Of a stretch of DNA of 38,729 nucleotides, positions 7,323 to 15,233 are shown one piece after another (within the stretch, counting starts at the first letter, position 1; each line of letters begins with the position of its first letter). A program made the translations under genes and the position numbers. Under the pieces are notes generated by a model that was not told the DNA's origin, did no database searches, and saw only the letters and a list, made by a program, of their open reading frames with translations. This DNA is from Oxalobacteraceae bacterium. GTDB lineage: Bacteria > Pseudomonadota > Gammaproteobacteria > Burkholderiales > Burkholderiaceae_D. Location: the NCBI GenBank assembly GCA_947374865.1, contig CANCDR010000024.1, positions 1 through 38,729 of the forward strand, read 5' to 3'.

Positions 7323-8501
7323 GTGCCCATTGCTCTCATTAGTGAAGCCTTTATCGCCAGCCTTAAGCCCAGCGCAGACAACAAGCGGGTTGATTACTTT
7401 GACGCCGAAATCAAGGGATTCATCCTGGAAGTGCGACCGGCCAGCCTGACTTACTACTTTCGCTACCGCGATGCGCAGCGCAAGGTCCGGCAAATGCAAG
7501 TCGGTAAGCATCCCGAATTAAAGGTGAGTGATGCGCGCGCAAAGGCGTATGCACTTAAGCAGCTGTTAAAAGAGGGAGGCGATCCGGCCAAGGAGGGGGT
7601 ACGCAATACCCAGGCGCCGCTGTTCGTTGAATTTATCCGGCAAAAATATCTGCCTTACGCCAAGGTGAGTAAGCGCAGCTGGCGTACCGATGAGTGCGTG
7701 CTGCGTAACCATCTGGTGCCGCGCTTTGGTGATATGCGTTTGAATCGGATTACCCAGGCGACGGTGCAGGAGATGCTGTTTGAGGGGAAGCAGGAGGGTT
7801 ACGCCGTGGGGACGTGTAATCGCTGGTTGGTATTAATGCGCTCGATACTGAATCTTGCCATTCGCTGGGATCTGCTGTCAGAAGGGGCGAACCCGACCCG
7901 GCATGTGGATTGTTTTGAAGACAACGGCGCGCGTGAGCGTTATTTGACGGAGGACGAGGTAGGGCGCCTGTTCGCCGAAATTGAACGTAACCGTAATACG
8001 CAGGTGGGGCAGGTGGTAAAGCTCTTACTGCTCACCGGCGCGCGCAAACGCGAGGTGCTGGATGCGCGCTGGGAGAACATCGATTTTGAGCGCAAGCTAT
8101 TGACGGTGCCGATATCCAAATCGGGCAAGCCGCGCCATATTCCCTTGTCGGATGGGGCGATCGATTTGCTGAAAAGTTTGCCGCGGGTGGACGATATAGC
8201 GTGGGTGTTTTTTAACCCCAAAACGCGCAAACCGCCGGTGAGTATTTTTTATGCGTGGGATACGATGCGGCACCGGGTGGGGATTCGCGATGTGCGCCTG
8301 CATGATTTGCGGCATAGCTATGCATCGTTTCTGGTGAATCAGGGGTGTTCGTTGTATGAGGTACAGCGTTTGTTGGGGCATGCAGATGCCAAGACGACCC
8401 AGCGCTATGCGCATTTGTCGCCAGGGGCATTGTTGGTGGCGGCGAATGTGGTGGGGGAGGTGGTGCGGCGGTCTACGGTGGAGTGTGGGGTGGGTTACTG
8501 A
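7323..8501 (+). CDS. Tyrosine integrase B (DUF4102/P4-type)
   Basis: This 392-residue paralogue of integrase A has the same order: DUF4102 arm-binding domain (FDAEIKGFILE, YYFRYRD), core-binding domain and catalytic domain with TGARKRE, ISKSGKPRHIP, HDLRHSYASF and LGHADAKTTQRY. The nucleophile is Y362, and the catalytic set is complete. I chose the GTG at 7323 because GGAG (7313-7316) lies 6 nt upstream and because VPIALISEAF aligns with the first residues of integrase A. In-frame ATGs at 7296 and 7242 would give longer forms, but the stretch from 7242 overlaps a conserved non-coding repeat. The 3' end overlaps the truncated Rpn-type gene on the other strand by 29 bp. The last 125 bp up to 8478 recur almost exactly at 9161-9285. 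Confidence 0.9.
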   Translation: MPIALISEAFIASLKPSADNKRVDYFDAEIKGFILEVRPASLTYYFRYRDAQRKVRQMQVGKHPELKVSDARAKAYALKQLLKEGGDPAKEGVRNTQAPLFVEFIRQKYLPYAKVSKRSWRTDECVLRNHLVPRFGDMRLNRITQATVQEMLFEGKQEGYAVGTCNRWLVLMRSILNLAIRWDLLSEGANPTRHVDCFEDNGARERYLTEDEVGRLFAEIERNRNTQVGQVVKLLLLTGARKREVLDARWENIDFERKLLTVPISKSGKPRHIPLSDGAIDLLKSLPRVDDIAWVFFNPKTRKPPVSIFYAWDTMRHRVGIRDVRLHDLRHSYASFLVNQGCSLYEVQRLLGHADAKTTQRYAHLSPGALLVAANVVGEVVRRSTVECGVGY

Positions 8502-9285
8502 ACACATCCGTAAGCTGGTGCGCATCGATTGCGCTATCGATCCATGCTTCGATCTGCTCTACAGATGCGGTAGCAATTTGGTCGGTGATAATGGATGGAA
8601 TGACACCAAAACGTTTTGATAACAGCCGCTGTAGAGCGAGGGCTTCACCCTTCTGAAGGCCCTCCTGACGTCCCTTGTCCGTATATTCATCAAACCAACT
8701 CTTGATATTTTCGCTGAGCATAGAGCGTACCTCGTGTAACTCGTTTATACCATCGATGTCTGCATCAGGCAGCTGTGTGCGTAGCAAACGTTTGATCCAG
8801 ATCGCAAATGCACGCCTTAATGAACGCTGGTCTTCCTCTTTGAGCCATTCTATCAAAGCATCGACAACATTGCGTACATCATTCAACCCGCGTTGCGTTT
8901 CAAGCCGGAACAAGGCAGCGACCACATTGCGCAAAGGGTTCAGCACATCGGCACCGTACTGTCCTTCATCGAGCAACAAATAGCGGCAACGCGGAACGTA
9001 AGATTCCAGCCGCTGGCCTGCGATGGCTGACAATTTATGATCAAAATGTCAGCAAAATGCAACCGTACTTAATGGCAACGCGGATCAGCAAAGCCTGATA
9101 TTTTTACTTTACTAAATGGTGTTGCTGAAAATTTTAAGTGGTGGATGTCACAGTTCTTTCGTATGAGGTACAGCGTTTGTTGGGGCATGCTGACGCCAAG
9201 ACGACCCAGCGCTATGCGCATTTGTCGCCAGGGGCATTGTTGGTGGCGGCGAATGTGGTGGGGGAGGTGGTGCGGCGGTCTACGG
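8354..9285 (+). repeat. 125-bp direct repeats bounding the Rpn remnant
   Basis: Bases 8354-8478 and 9161-9285 are equal in length and differ at only two positions (8384/9191 and 8387/9194). Both encode the integrase C-terminus from the second catalytic histidine through the nucleophilic tyrosine. The 682 bp between them hold the truncated nuclease gene. The arrangement looks like a former tandem array of integrase-bearing modules. Confidence 0.92.
8473..9033 (-). pseudogene. Truncated Rpn-family PD-(D/E)XK nuclease (C-terminal part, DUF4351)
   Basis: The open frame of 186 codons starts with TTG and reads SAIAGQRLESY, then RCRYLLLDEGQYG and a helical region. It ends with a DUF4351-type tail (LLSKRFGVIPSIITDQI, EQIEAWIDSAIDA, LTDVF). 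This is the C-terminal part of recombination-promoting nuclease (Rpn/transposase_31) proteins, which are usually around 300 residues. The N-terminal nuclease core with its catalytic acidic and lysine residues is absent, and a stop occurs in frame 6 codons upstream of the TTG. It therefore looks like a remnant. Its last codons overlap the 3' end of integrase B, so the original C-terminus may also have been replaced. Confidence 0.75.
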
Positions 9286-9302
9286 CAGGGGAGTTTGTTT
9301 AA
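9161..9302 (+). pseudogene. 3' remnant of a third tyrosine integrase
   Basis: The frame reads YEVQRLLGHADAKTTQRYAH and continues to a stop at 9302, after a C-terminus (TAGEFV) different from that of integrase B. Only the last catalytic histidine and the tyrosine remain; the rest of the gene is missing upstream of 9161. It overlaps the stop end of the PIN toxin gene on the other strand by 23 bp. Confidence 0.88.
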
Positions 9303-9729
9303 GTGAGATTGGATCCCAAGGATCAATAACGTTCAATCCTGTGATGTGGCTAAAATCCTTCGTATTGCGTGTTGCGATAGCAAGGGCATTGCTTCTTGCT
9401 ATCGCGGCAATCTGCGCGTCTTCCACGCTGATTGGCCGACCAATAGACCTTCGTTCAGTGACGATATCTGCATAATGCGTCGCAGCATGGGAATCGAAGG
9501 GAAGGCAACGATGGTTAAAATCCTCTTGAAACATGGCTTCTGCAGCATCGCGCAAACCTGATTTACGTTTTCCGTCCGGTAATAATGAAAAGCCGAGTCG
9601 AATTTCTGCTTGAGTAATTGCGCTCACCCAGATCTGATCTTTGGTAAGTTGATCTAGCCAAAAAATCAGTCCAGGGTCTGGCTTGATACGCATCAGTTCT
9701 GACAGAATATTGGTATCTAAAAGAATCAT
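9280..9729 (-). CDS. PIN-domain ribonuclease toxin (FitB/VapC type)
   Basis: This 149-residue PIN-domain protein starts MILLDTNILSELMR. The acidic residues expected for Mg-dependent RNA cleavage are present: D5 in LLDTN, E42 in ITQAEIRLG, D104 in SVEDAQIAA and D125 in RNTKDF. The length and the GRPISVEDAQIAAIA block fit the FitB-like subgroup of VapC. It lies 6 nt downstream of its antitoxin gene, in the usual antitoxin-toxin order. The last codons run into the integrase remnant on the opposite strand, so the final residues (SLKQTPLP) may not be original. Predicted action is cleavage of RNA (in characterised VapC proteins often tRNA or rRNA) when the antitoxin is degraded; the actual target cannot be read here. 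Confidence 0.9.
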   Translation of the reverse strand: MILLDTNILSELMRIKPDPGLIFWLDQLTKDQIWVSAITQAEIRLGFSLLPDGKRKSGLRDAAEAMFQEDFNHRCLPFDSHAATHYADIVTERRSIGRPISVEDAQIAAIARSNALAIATRNTKDFSHITGLNVIDPWDPISLKQTPLP

Positions 9730-9735
9730 GATGTT

Positions 9736-9987
9736 TTAATCAAAATTGGGTGGCGTGCGAGGCAATGAGCGCGTAACGTGGATATCCTCAAGGTCGGTAA
9801 GCCCACCAAGTTCAGCAAAACGTTCCGATAATCGGGTCCCTAGTCCTAATTGTTCTACCTTGCCAGAAAGCGCTCGACGTAAAATTTGTCTTACCTCTTC
9901 TTCCATGGAATGGCCATGTTGGGCTGATTGGATGCGCAGACGGGCTTTGAGTGAATCGTCCAAATCGCGAACAGTTATGCTAGCCAT
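9736..9987 (-). CDS. FitA-like ribbon-helix-helix antitoxin
   Basis: This 83-residue protein starts MASITVRDLDDSLKARLRI. The N-terminus is a ribbon-helix-helix DNA-binding fold (ITVRDLDDSLKARL, SMEEEVRQILRRAL), the FitA/Arc type, and the C-terminus is the toxin-binding tail. AAGGAG a few nt upstream of the ATG decides this start over a longer frame beginning at 10044. It would neutralise the PIN toxin encoded downstream and repress the shared promoter, as is usual for this family. Confidence 0.9.
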   Translation of the reverse strand: MASITVRDLDDSLKARLRIQSAQHGHSMEEEVRQILRRALSGKVEQLGLGTRLSERFAELGGLTDLEDIHVTRSLPRTPPNFD

Positions 9988-10280
9988 GAGACATCTCCTT
10001 AAAGTGATTGCAATGATTGCATTGTAATCAAAATTAGACTGCATTTCAATGGAACTTACGGATAAAACGCATCATGATTAAGTACAAAGTATTGGGAATT
10101 AGAAATGCGTAAAAAGATAGCAATCACTTGTCATTATTTGCCTCTTTGTTACCATTTTGAAAATTGAACACACTCGCTTCAAAACTTACCAATAGCCGCC
10201 ATGGTAAAGTAACCAGCAAATAGCAATATCAAAATGATTGATCTAACAACCAACAACTAACAAGTAAGCCCATCACCCAC

Positions 10281-11990
10281 ATGTCCCAAACACCCCCCAC
10301 CGCCGTCATCTATTACCACCCCGACGGCTACACCACCGCCGGCCCCAAACTTATGGGGCGAAACGCAGCAGGTGAATCTTTTTTACGAGGGTTTTTTGCT
10401 TATGGTCGGGGGGATGACTCTTGGGCTTATGTGACGCAGGCTGCGCATGGACAGCATTTTGCGGATGCGGCGAAAGGCGCCGGGAAAACGGGGCGGGTGC
10501 ATGCGGTTGATAAAAATAATTTGCCGGCTTTAGGGCAGATCGGGGTGGTGTATTACCCGGGGCCGGGTCTTGGCGAACATGCCTGGCAGCGCGCGGCCTA
10601 TGGTCATGCATCATGGAGCTTATGCGGGATTACTCACACAACGTCGAGCGCGGGCGCGATGGATGCGATTACCGATCTGTTGACCGCACCAGTGCAGCCT
10701 TGGGATGCCCTGATCTGTACCTCCACGGCGGTAAAAAATAACGTTGAAAAATTATTACAGGCGCAGGCCGATTACCTGCGTGCGCGTTTGGGCGTCACAA
10801 AATTAGTGCTGCCGATGTTGCCGGTGATTCCGCTCGGGATCCATACAGCCGATTTTATTTACACGCCTGAACAAAAAGCGGCCGCCCGCGCGCAATTGGG
10901 TGCGGATGCATCGACTCTCGTGGTGTTGTACACCGGTCGTTTATCTTTCCACGCCAAGGCGCATCCGCTGGCGATGTACCAAGCGCTGGAATTGGCCGCG
11001 CAGGGTCTGGCAGAGGGACAAAAAATCGTGCTGGTGGAATGTGGCTGGCATGCGAACGAACATATTCGTCAAGCCTTTGCCGATGCGGCAGCGCTGGCTT
11101 GCCCGAGCGTGCGGGTGGTCACGCTGGATGGCCGGCTGGCTGATGAGCGGCAAACAGCTTGGGCAGGCGCGGATGTATTTTGTTCATTGTCCGATAATAT
11201 TCAGGAAACCTTCGGCATCGTTCCGATCGAGGCCATGGCCGCAGGTTTGCCGGTGGTGGTGTCGGATTGGGATGGTTACAAAGATACCGTGCGCGACGGC
11301 GTGGATGGCTTGCGGATTCCTACCCTGCAGCCGCAGGGCGGATTAGGGTCCGATCTGGCCTTGCGGCATGCGCTTGAAATCGATACCTACGATATGTATT
11401 GCGGGCATAGCTGCTCACTCGTGGCGGTGGATGTGGCGGCGTGCGCGCAGGCCTTTGGCCGGCTGTTTGCATCGGCCGAATTACGCCAGACCATGGGGCA
11501 GGCAGGGCAGCAGCGTGCGCAGACTGTGTATGACTGGTCGGTCATTATTCCGCAATACGAAGCACTGTGGGCGTCGCAAACAGCGCAGCGCTTAGCACAG
11601 GGCGCAGATCTGGCAGCATTGCCGCATCCCTGGCCAGCACGCATGGATCCCATGCAGGCGTTTGCTGCTTATCCAACCCTAAGCTTAACGCCGCAAACGA
11701 TGCTGGCTTTGGTGGACGATTCTGCCGCCATCGCGCATCAACGCTTGAAGGCGTATCAGGCACTGGCGATGGTTAATTATGCCAAACTAGTGGTGCCGGA
11801 TGATGCGGAGCTTGCGCTCGTTATTGCTAGTGCTGCCAAGGGACCGCAGGCGGCGTTGGCCTTAGTCGAAGGCATTGCTGCTGATCGTCAGGCCTTTGTG
11901 TTTCGTGCGCTGGCGTGGCTGGTTAAGTTACATATCCTTCGCATTATTCAAGACTCACGCACTTCTGATACCGCATCCGTTGCGCACTAA
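10281..11990 (+). CDS. GT4-type glycosyltransferase with C-terminal extension
   Basis: This 569-residue cytoplasmic protein begins MSQTPPTAVIYYHPDGYTT. A GT-B fold is indicated by the N-terminal lobe with a donor-domain strand (VLYTGRLSFHAKAHP at about 212-226), followed by DVFCSLSDNIQETFGIVPIE and AMAAGLPVVVSDWDGY, the family 4 E-x7-E nucleotide-sugar motif. Residues beyond about 430 form an Ala/Leu-rich helical tail not needed for the GT-B fold and of unknown role. It is followed after 9 nt by a second glycosyltransferase and then by the type I secretion operon, which suggests a role in glycosylating the exported surface protein or another surface polymer. The substrate cannot be deduced. 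There is no clear ribosome binding site. Confidence 0.85.
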   Translation: MSQTPPTAVIYYHPDGYTTAGPKLMGRNAAGESFLRGFFAYGRGDDSWAYVTQAAHGQHFADAAKGAGKTGRVHAVDKNNLPALGQIGVVYYPGPGLGEHAWQRAAYGHASWSLCGITHTTSSAGAMDAITDLLTAPVQPWDALICTSTAVKNNVEKLLQAQADYLRARLGVTKLVLPMLPVIPLGIHTADFIYTPEQKAAARAQLGADASTLVVLYTGRLSFHAKAHPLAMYQALELAAQGLAEGQKIVLVECGWHANEHIRQAFADAAALACPSVRVVTLDGRLADERQTAWAGADVFCSLSDNIQETFGIVPIEAMAAGLPVVVSDWDGYKDTVRDGVDGLRIPTLQPQGGLGSDLALRHALEIDTYDMYCGHSCSLVAVDVAACAQAFGRLFASAELRQTMGQAGQQRAQTVYDWSVIIPQYEALWASQTAQRLAQGADLAALPHPWPARMDPMQAFAAYPTLSLTPQTMLALVDDSAAIAHQRLKAYQALAMVNYAKLVVPDDAELALVIASAAKGPQAALALVEGIAADRQAFVFRALAWLVKLHILRIIQDSRTSDTASVAH

Positions 11991-11999
11991 CTCCTCATC

Positions 12000-13238
12000 A
12001 TGCAAATACTCTTCATTCACCAAAATTTCCCCGGCCAGTTTAAATTTTTAGCGCCGGCACTGGCGGCGGATTCTGCCAATACTGTGCTGGCCATGACGAT
12101 GCAAAAAACCAGCGTCACAGCCTGGCAGGGCATTCGTTTGGTGCCTTACACCGCGCAGCGCGGTAGTACCCCCGGGGTGCATCCGTGGGTGAGTGATTTT
12201 GAAACCAAGACGATTCGCGGTGAGGCATGCTTTCGGGCGGCGCTACTGTTAAAGGAAGAGGGCTTTACGCCGGATGTGATTATTGCCCACCCGGGCTGGG
12301 GCGAAAGCCTGTTTTTGAAGGACGTCTGGCCGGATGCCAAGCTGGGTATATATAGTGAATTTTTCTATCATCCGCAGGGTGCGGATGTGGGCTTTGATCC
12401 GGAGTTTCCGGCCAAGGACGCTGGCGAGGTGTGCCGGCTGCGTCTGAAAAATCTCAATAATCTGCTGCATTTTGAACGCGCCGATGCCGGCATCTCTCCC
12501 ACACATTGGCAGGCCAGTACCTTCCCCGAACCCTTTCGCAGCAAGATCAGCGTGATTCATGATGGCATTGATACCCAGGCGGTGCGGCCCAATGACCAGA
12601 TCACCATGAACTTGAATAATCATCTGCAGTTAAGCCGGCAGGATGAAGTGATCACCTTCGTGAATCGGAATCTGGAACCGTATCGCGGCTATCATATTTT
12701 TATGCGCGCCTTGCCGGATCTGCTACGACGTCGCCCCAATGCACGGGTGCTGATCGTCGGTGCTGACGATGTGAGTTACGGCGCCCGGCCACCGGATGGG
12801 CAAAAGTGGAAAGACATCTTTGCCAATGAAGTGCGCGATCAGATCAGCCCGGCTGACTGGGCACGGGTGCACTTTTTGGGGCATGTACCGTATCAGCATT
12901 TTATTCCGCTGCTGCAGTTATCGACCGTGCATGTGTATCTGACTTATCCGTTTGTGCTGAGCTGGAGTCTGCTCGAAGCCATGAGCGCGGGATGTGCCAT
13001 CGTCGCCAGTGATACCCAGCCACTGCGAGAAGCGATCGTGCACGATGAAACCGGCCGGCTGGTGAATTTTTTCGATCACGCAGCACTCGTCGACAGTGTG
13101 TGCGATTTACTCGCCGATGCACCGGCGCGCGCCCGGCTGGGTGCCAATGCGCGTACGTTTGCGCAGCAAAATTACGACTTACAGTCAGTTTGCCTGCCGC
13201 GCCAGCTGGCGTGGGTGAGTGACTTGGCGCGTCTCTGA
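12000..13238 (+). CDS. GT4-type glycosyltransferase
   Basis: This 412-residue GT-B glycosyltransferase has the N-terminal start MQILFIHQNFPGQFKFLAPA, common in family 4 enzymes of polysaccharide and glycoprotein clusters. The donor domain shows FVNRNLEPYRGYHIFMRAL, then ARVLIVGADDVSYG and the retaining GT motif LSWSLLEAMSAGCAIVASD. It is very probably in one operon with the preceding glycosyltransferase (9 nt gap). Acceptor and sugar are unknown. The neighbouring secretion genes make glycosylation of the S-layer-like cargo a reasonable hypothesis. Confidence 0.9.
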   Translation: MQILFIHQNFPGQFKFLAPALAADSANTVLAMTMQKTSVTAWQGIRLVPYTAQRGSTPGVHPWVSDFETKTIRGEACFRAALLLKEEGFTPDVIIAHPGWGESLFLKDVWPDAKLGIYSEFFYHPQGADVGFDPEFPAKDAGEVCRLRLKNLNNLLHFERADAGISPTHWQASTFPEPFRSKISVIHDGIDTQAVRPNDQITMNLNNHLQLSRQDEVITFVNRNLEPYRGYHIFMRALPDLLRRRPNARVLIVGADDVSYGARPPDGQKWKDIFANEVRDQISPADWARVHFLGHVPYQHFIPLLQLSTVHVYLTYPFVLSWSLLEAMSAGCAIVASDTQPLREAIVHDETGRLVNFFDHAALVDSVCDLLADAPARARLGANARTFAQQNYDLQSVCLPRQLAWVSDLARL

Positions 13239-13349
13239 CGACAAAGCGGTCAATACCAAGACTTGGTTAAAGTGCATTATAAATAGTGCAATGAAACTGT
13301 TTCGCCATTTTATTTGCCAATAATCACTGCTATCGTGGTAATATTCGAA

Positions 13350-13373
13350 AAAATGTGACGAATATCACATTTT
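13350..13373. promoter_or_regulatory. CRP/Fnr-family binding site upstream of the secretion operon
   Basis: AAAATGTGA-N6-TCACATTTT is a perfect palindrome with 9 bp arms and a 6 bp centre. It contains the CRP consensus TGTGA-N6-TCACA exactly and does not fit FNR (TTGAT-N4-ATCAA). Its centre is 91 bp before the favoured ATG of the ABC transporter gene. A possible -10 box TATGAC (13394-13399) would place the site near -43, as in class II CRP activation. The site is seen; the regulator and promoter are inferred. Confidence 0.8.
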
Positions 13374-13452
13374 AGATCGAGGATTCACTGCAGTATGACC
13401 CCTCTCAACTTATATGGATCACCCCTGCCTATGGCGTGGTGAGATAGAGAAA

Positions 13453-15231
13453 ATGATACCTAGAATAGCCATCCCGCAAATCCCGCAAAACGAGATCACG
13501 ATTGCGCTCATGAGTTTCAAGAGTGCCTTTCGTACCGTGGGTATTTTTAGCGCGATTATCAATTTGCTGCTGCTGGTGCCATCGCTGTACATGATGCAGG
13601 TGTACGACCGCGTGCTGGGCAGTCGTAACGAAATCACCTTGCTGATGCTCACATTAATGATGCTCGGCGCTTACCTCTTCATGAGCGCGCTCGAATTTGT
13701 ACGTAGTTTTGTGCTGGTGCGCGTGGGTGCCAAGCTTGATATGCAGCTGAATAAGCGGGTCTACACCGCAGCTTTTGAGCAGAACCTGAAAAAGGGTGGC
13801 GGCAATCCTGGCCAGGCTTTGAATGATTTGACCAATCTGCGCCAGTTCGTGACCGGCAATGCCTTGTTCGCGTTGTTTGATGCGCCGTGGTTTCCGATTA
13901 ACCTGGCAGTGATTTTTATGTTCTCGTTTCCGCTCGGTGTGTTTTCCTTGTGCGGTGTGGCGATCTTGATTGGTCTGGCCATTGCCAATGAGATGGTGTC
14001 GAAAAAGCCGCTTAAGGAAGCCAACACACTGGCCATTCAAGCCTCAAATCTGGCCAGTAATAATTTACGCAATGCCGAAGTGATCGAGGCCATGGGCATG
14101 CTGCCGAATTTAATGGCGCGCTGGTTTGCCTTGCACGGTAAATTTTTAAATCTGCAGGCCGAAGCCAGCGAAAAAGCCGGTACCGTGGCGGCCGTCACAA
14201 AATTTGTGCAGGGTTCGATGCAGTCTTTGGTGCTGGGGTTTGGTGCACTGCTGGCGATTGAAGGCAGTATGTCGCCGGGCATGATGATCGCCGCGTCGAT
14301 TCTGGTAGGTCGGGCATTGGGGCCGGTACAAATGGTGATCGGCGTGTGGAAGAACTGGGCCAATACCCGTAGCGCTTACGAGCGTCTGAATGAATTATTG
14401 ACCGCCAATCCGCCGCGTCGCGCAGGGATGGAATTGCCTAAACCTTTGGGCGCGATCTCGCTGGAAAGCGTCACCGCTGCGCCACCAGGTGTGCCGGTGG
14501 CAGTGATTAAAAATCTGAGCTTGGCGATCGCGCCGGGCGATGTGCTGGGGATTATCGGGCCTAGCGGTTCTGGTAAATCGACCCTGGCGCGTTTGCTGGT
14601 GGGTGTCTGGCCGGCGGCGATGGGTAAGGTGCGTTTGGATGGCGCCGACATCTATCAGTGGAATAAAGATGAGTTAGGCCCGAACATCGGTTATCTGCCG
14701 CAGGATATCGAACTCTTTGGCGGTACCGTGAGTGAAAACATTGCGCGCTTTGGTGAGATCAATCCCGAGAAGGTGATCGCAGCGGCTAAACGCGCCAGTA
14801 TTCACGACATGATTTTGCATTTGCCTAAGGGCTACGATACCGTGCTCGGTGACGGCGGTGGCGGTTTGTCGGGCGGTCAGAAGCAGCGGCTTGGTTTGGC
14901 GCGCGCCATGTATGGTGATCCGTCATTGATCGTGCTCGATGAGCCGAATTCGAATCTGGATGATGTGGGCGAACATGCTTTGTTAGTCGCGGTGAACGAG
15001 CTGCGCTCACACGGCAAGACGATCATTTTGATTACGCATCGTACCAACGCGATCGGCATCACTAATAAACTTTTGCTGCTGCGTGACGGTGCTGCACAAA
15101 TGTTTGGACCGACGAATCAGGTGCTGGCCGCCTTGCAGGACCAGCAAAAGCAGGCACAGCAGGCACATGCTGATGCGCAAGCCAAGCTGGCCAATGGAAC
15201 GAATGCGACCACCGTCGCAGCACAGGGGTAA
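13453..15231 (+). CDS. Type I secretion ABC transporter (PrtD-like permease/ATPase)
   Basis: This inner-membrane ABC exporter has about 592 residues from the ATG at 13453. Hydrophobic helices begin with GIFSAIINLLLLVPSLYMMQ, followed by VYDRVLGSRNEITLL, the usual start of the PrtD/LapB-like membrane domain; no C39 peptidase domain precedes it. The nucleotide-binding domain has Walker A GPSGSGKST (about 368-376), signature LSGGQKQR (about 472) and Walker B LIVLDEPNSNLDD (about 491). I preferred 13453 because homologues carry some 20 residues before the first helix and because an upstream ATG at 13414 would lie almost at the inferred transcription start. It is the first gene of a three-gene operon, with 2 nt to the next gene. 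Confidence 0.93.
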   Translation: MIPRIAIPQIPQNEITIALMSFKSAFRTVGIFSAIINLLLLVPSLYMMQVYDRVLGSRNEITLLMLTLMMLGAYLFMSALEFVRSFVLVRVGAKLDMQLNKRVYTAAFEQNLKKGGGNPGQALNDLTNLRQFVTGNALFALFDAPWFPINLAVIFMFSFPLGVFSLCGVAILIGLAIANEMVSKKPLKEANTLAIQASNLASNNLRNAEVIEAMGMLPNLMARWFALHGKFLNLQAEASEKAGTVAAVTKFVQGSMQSLVLGFGALLAIEGSMSPGMMIAASILVGRALGPVQMVIGVWKNWANTRSAYERLNELLTANPPRRAGMELPKPLGAISLESVTAAPPGVPVAVIKNLSLAIAPGDVLGIIGPSGSGKSTLARLLVGVWPAAMGKVRLDGADIYQWNKDELGPNIGYLPQDIELFGGTVSENIARFGEINPEKVIAAAKRASIHDMILHLPKGYDTVLGDGGGGLSGGQKQRLGLARAMYGDPSLIVLDEPNSNLDDVGEHALLVAVNELRSHGKTIILITHRTNAIGITNKLLLLRDGAAQMFGPTNQVLAALQDQQKQAQQAHADAQAKLANGTNATTVAAQG

Positions 15232-15233
15232 TC

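Noticed and set aside
371..10280. Search for a tRNA or tmRNA attachment site for the integrases
   Set aside because: No cloverleaf-like sequence or CCA-ending stem was seen, so no attachment site is annotated.
13414..13452. Longer start of the ABC transporter at 13414
   Set aside because: No ribosome binding site, and it would lie within about 10 nt of the inferred transcription start. 13453 fits better, though it is not proven.
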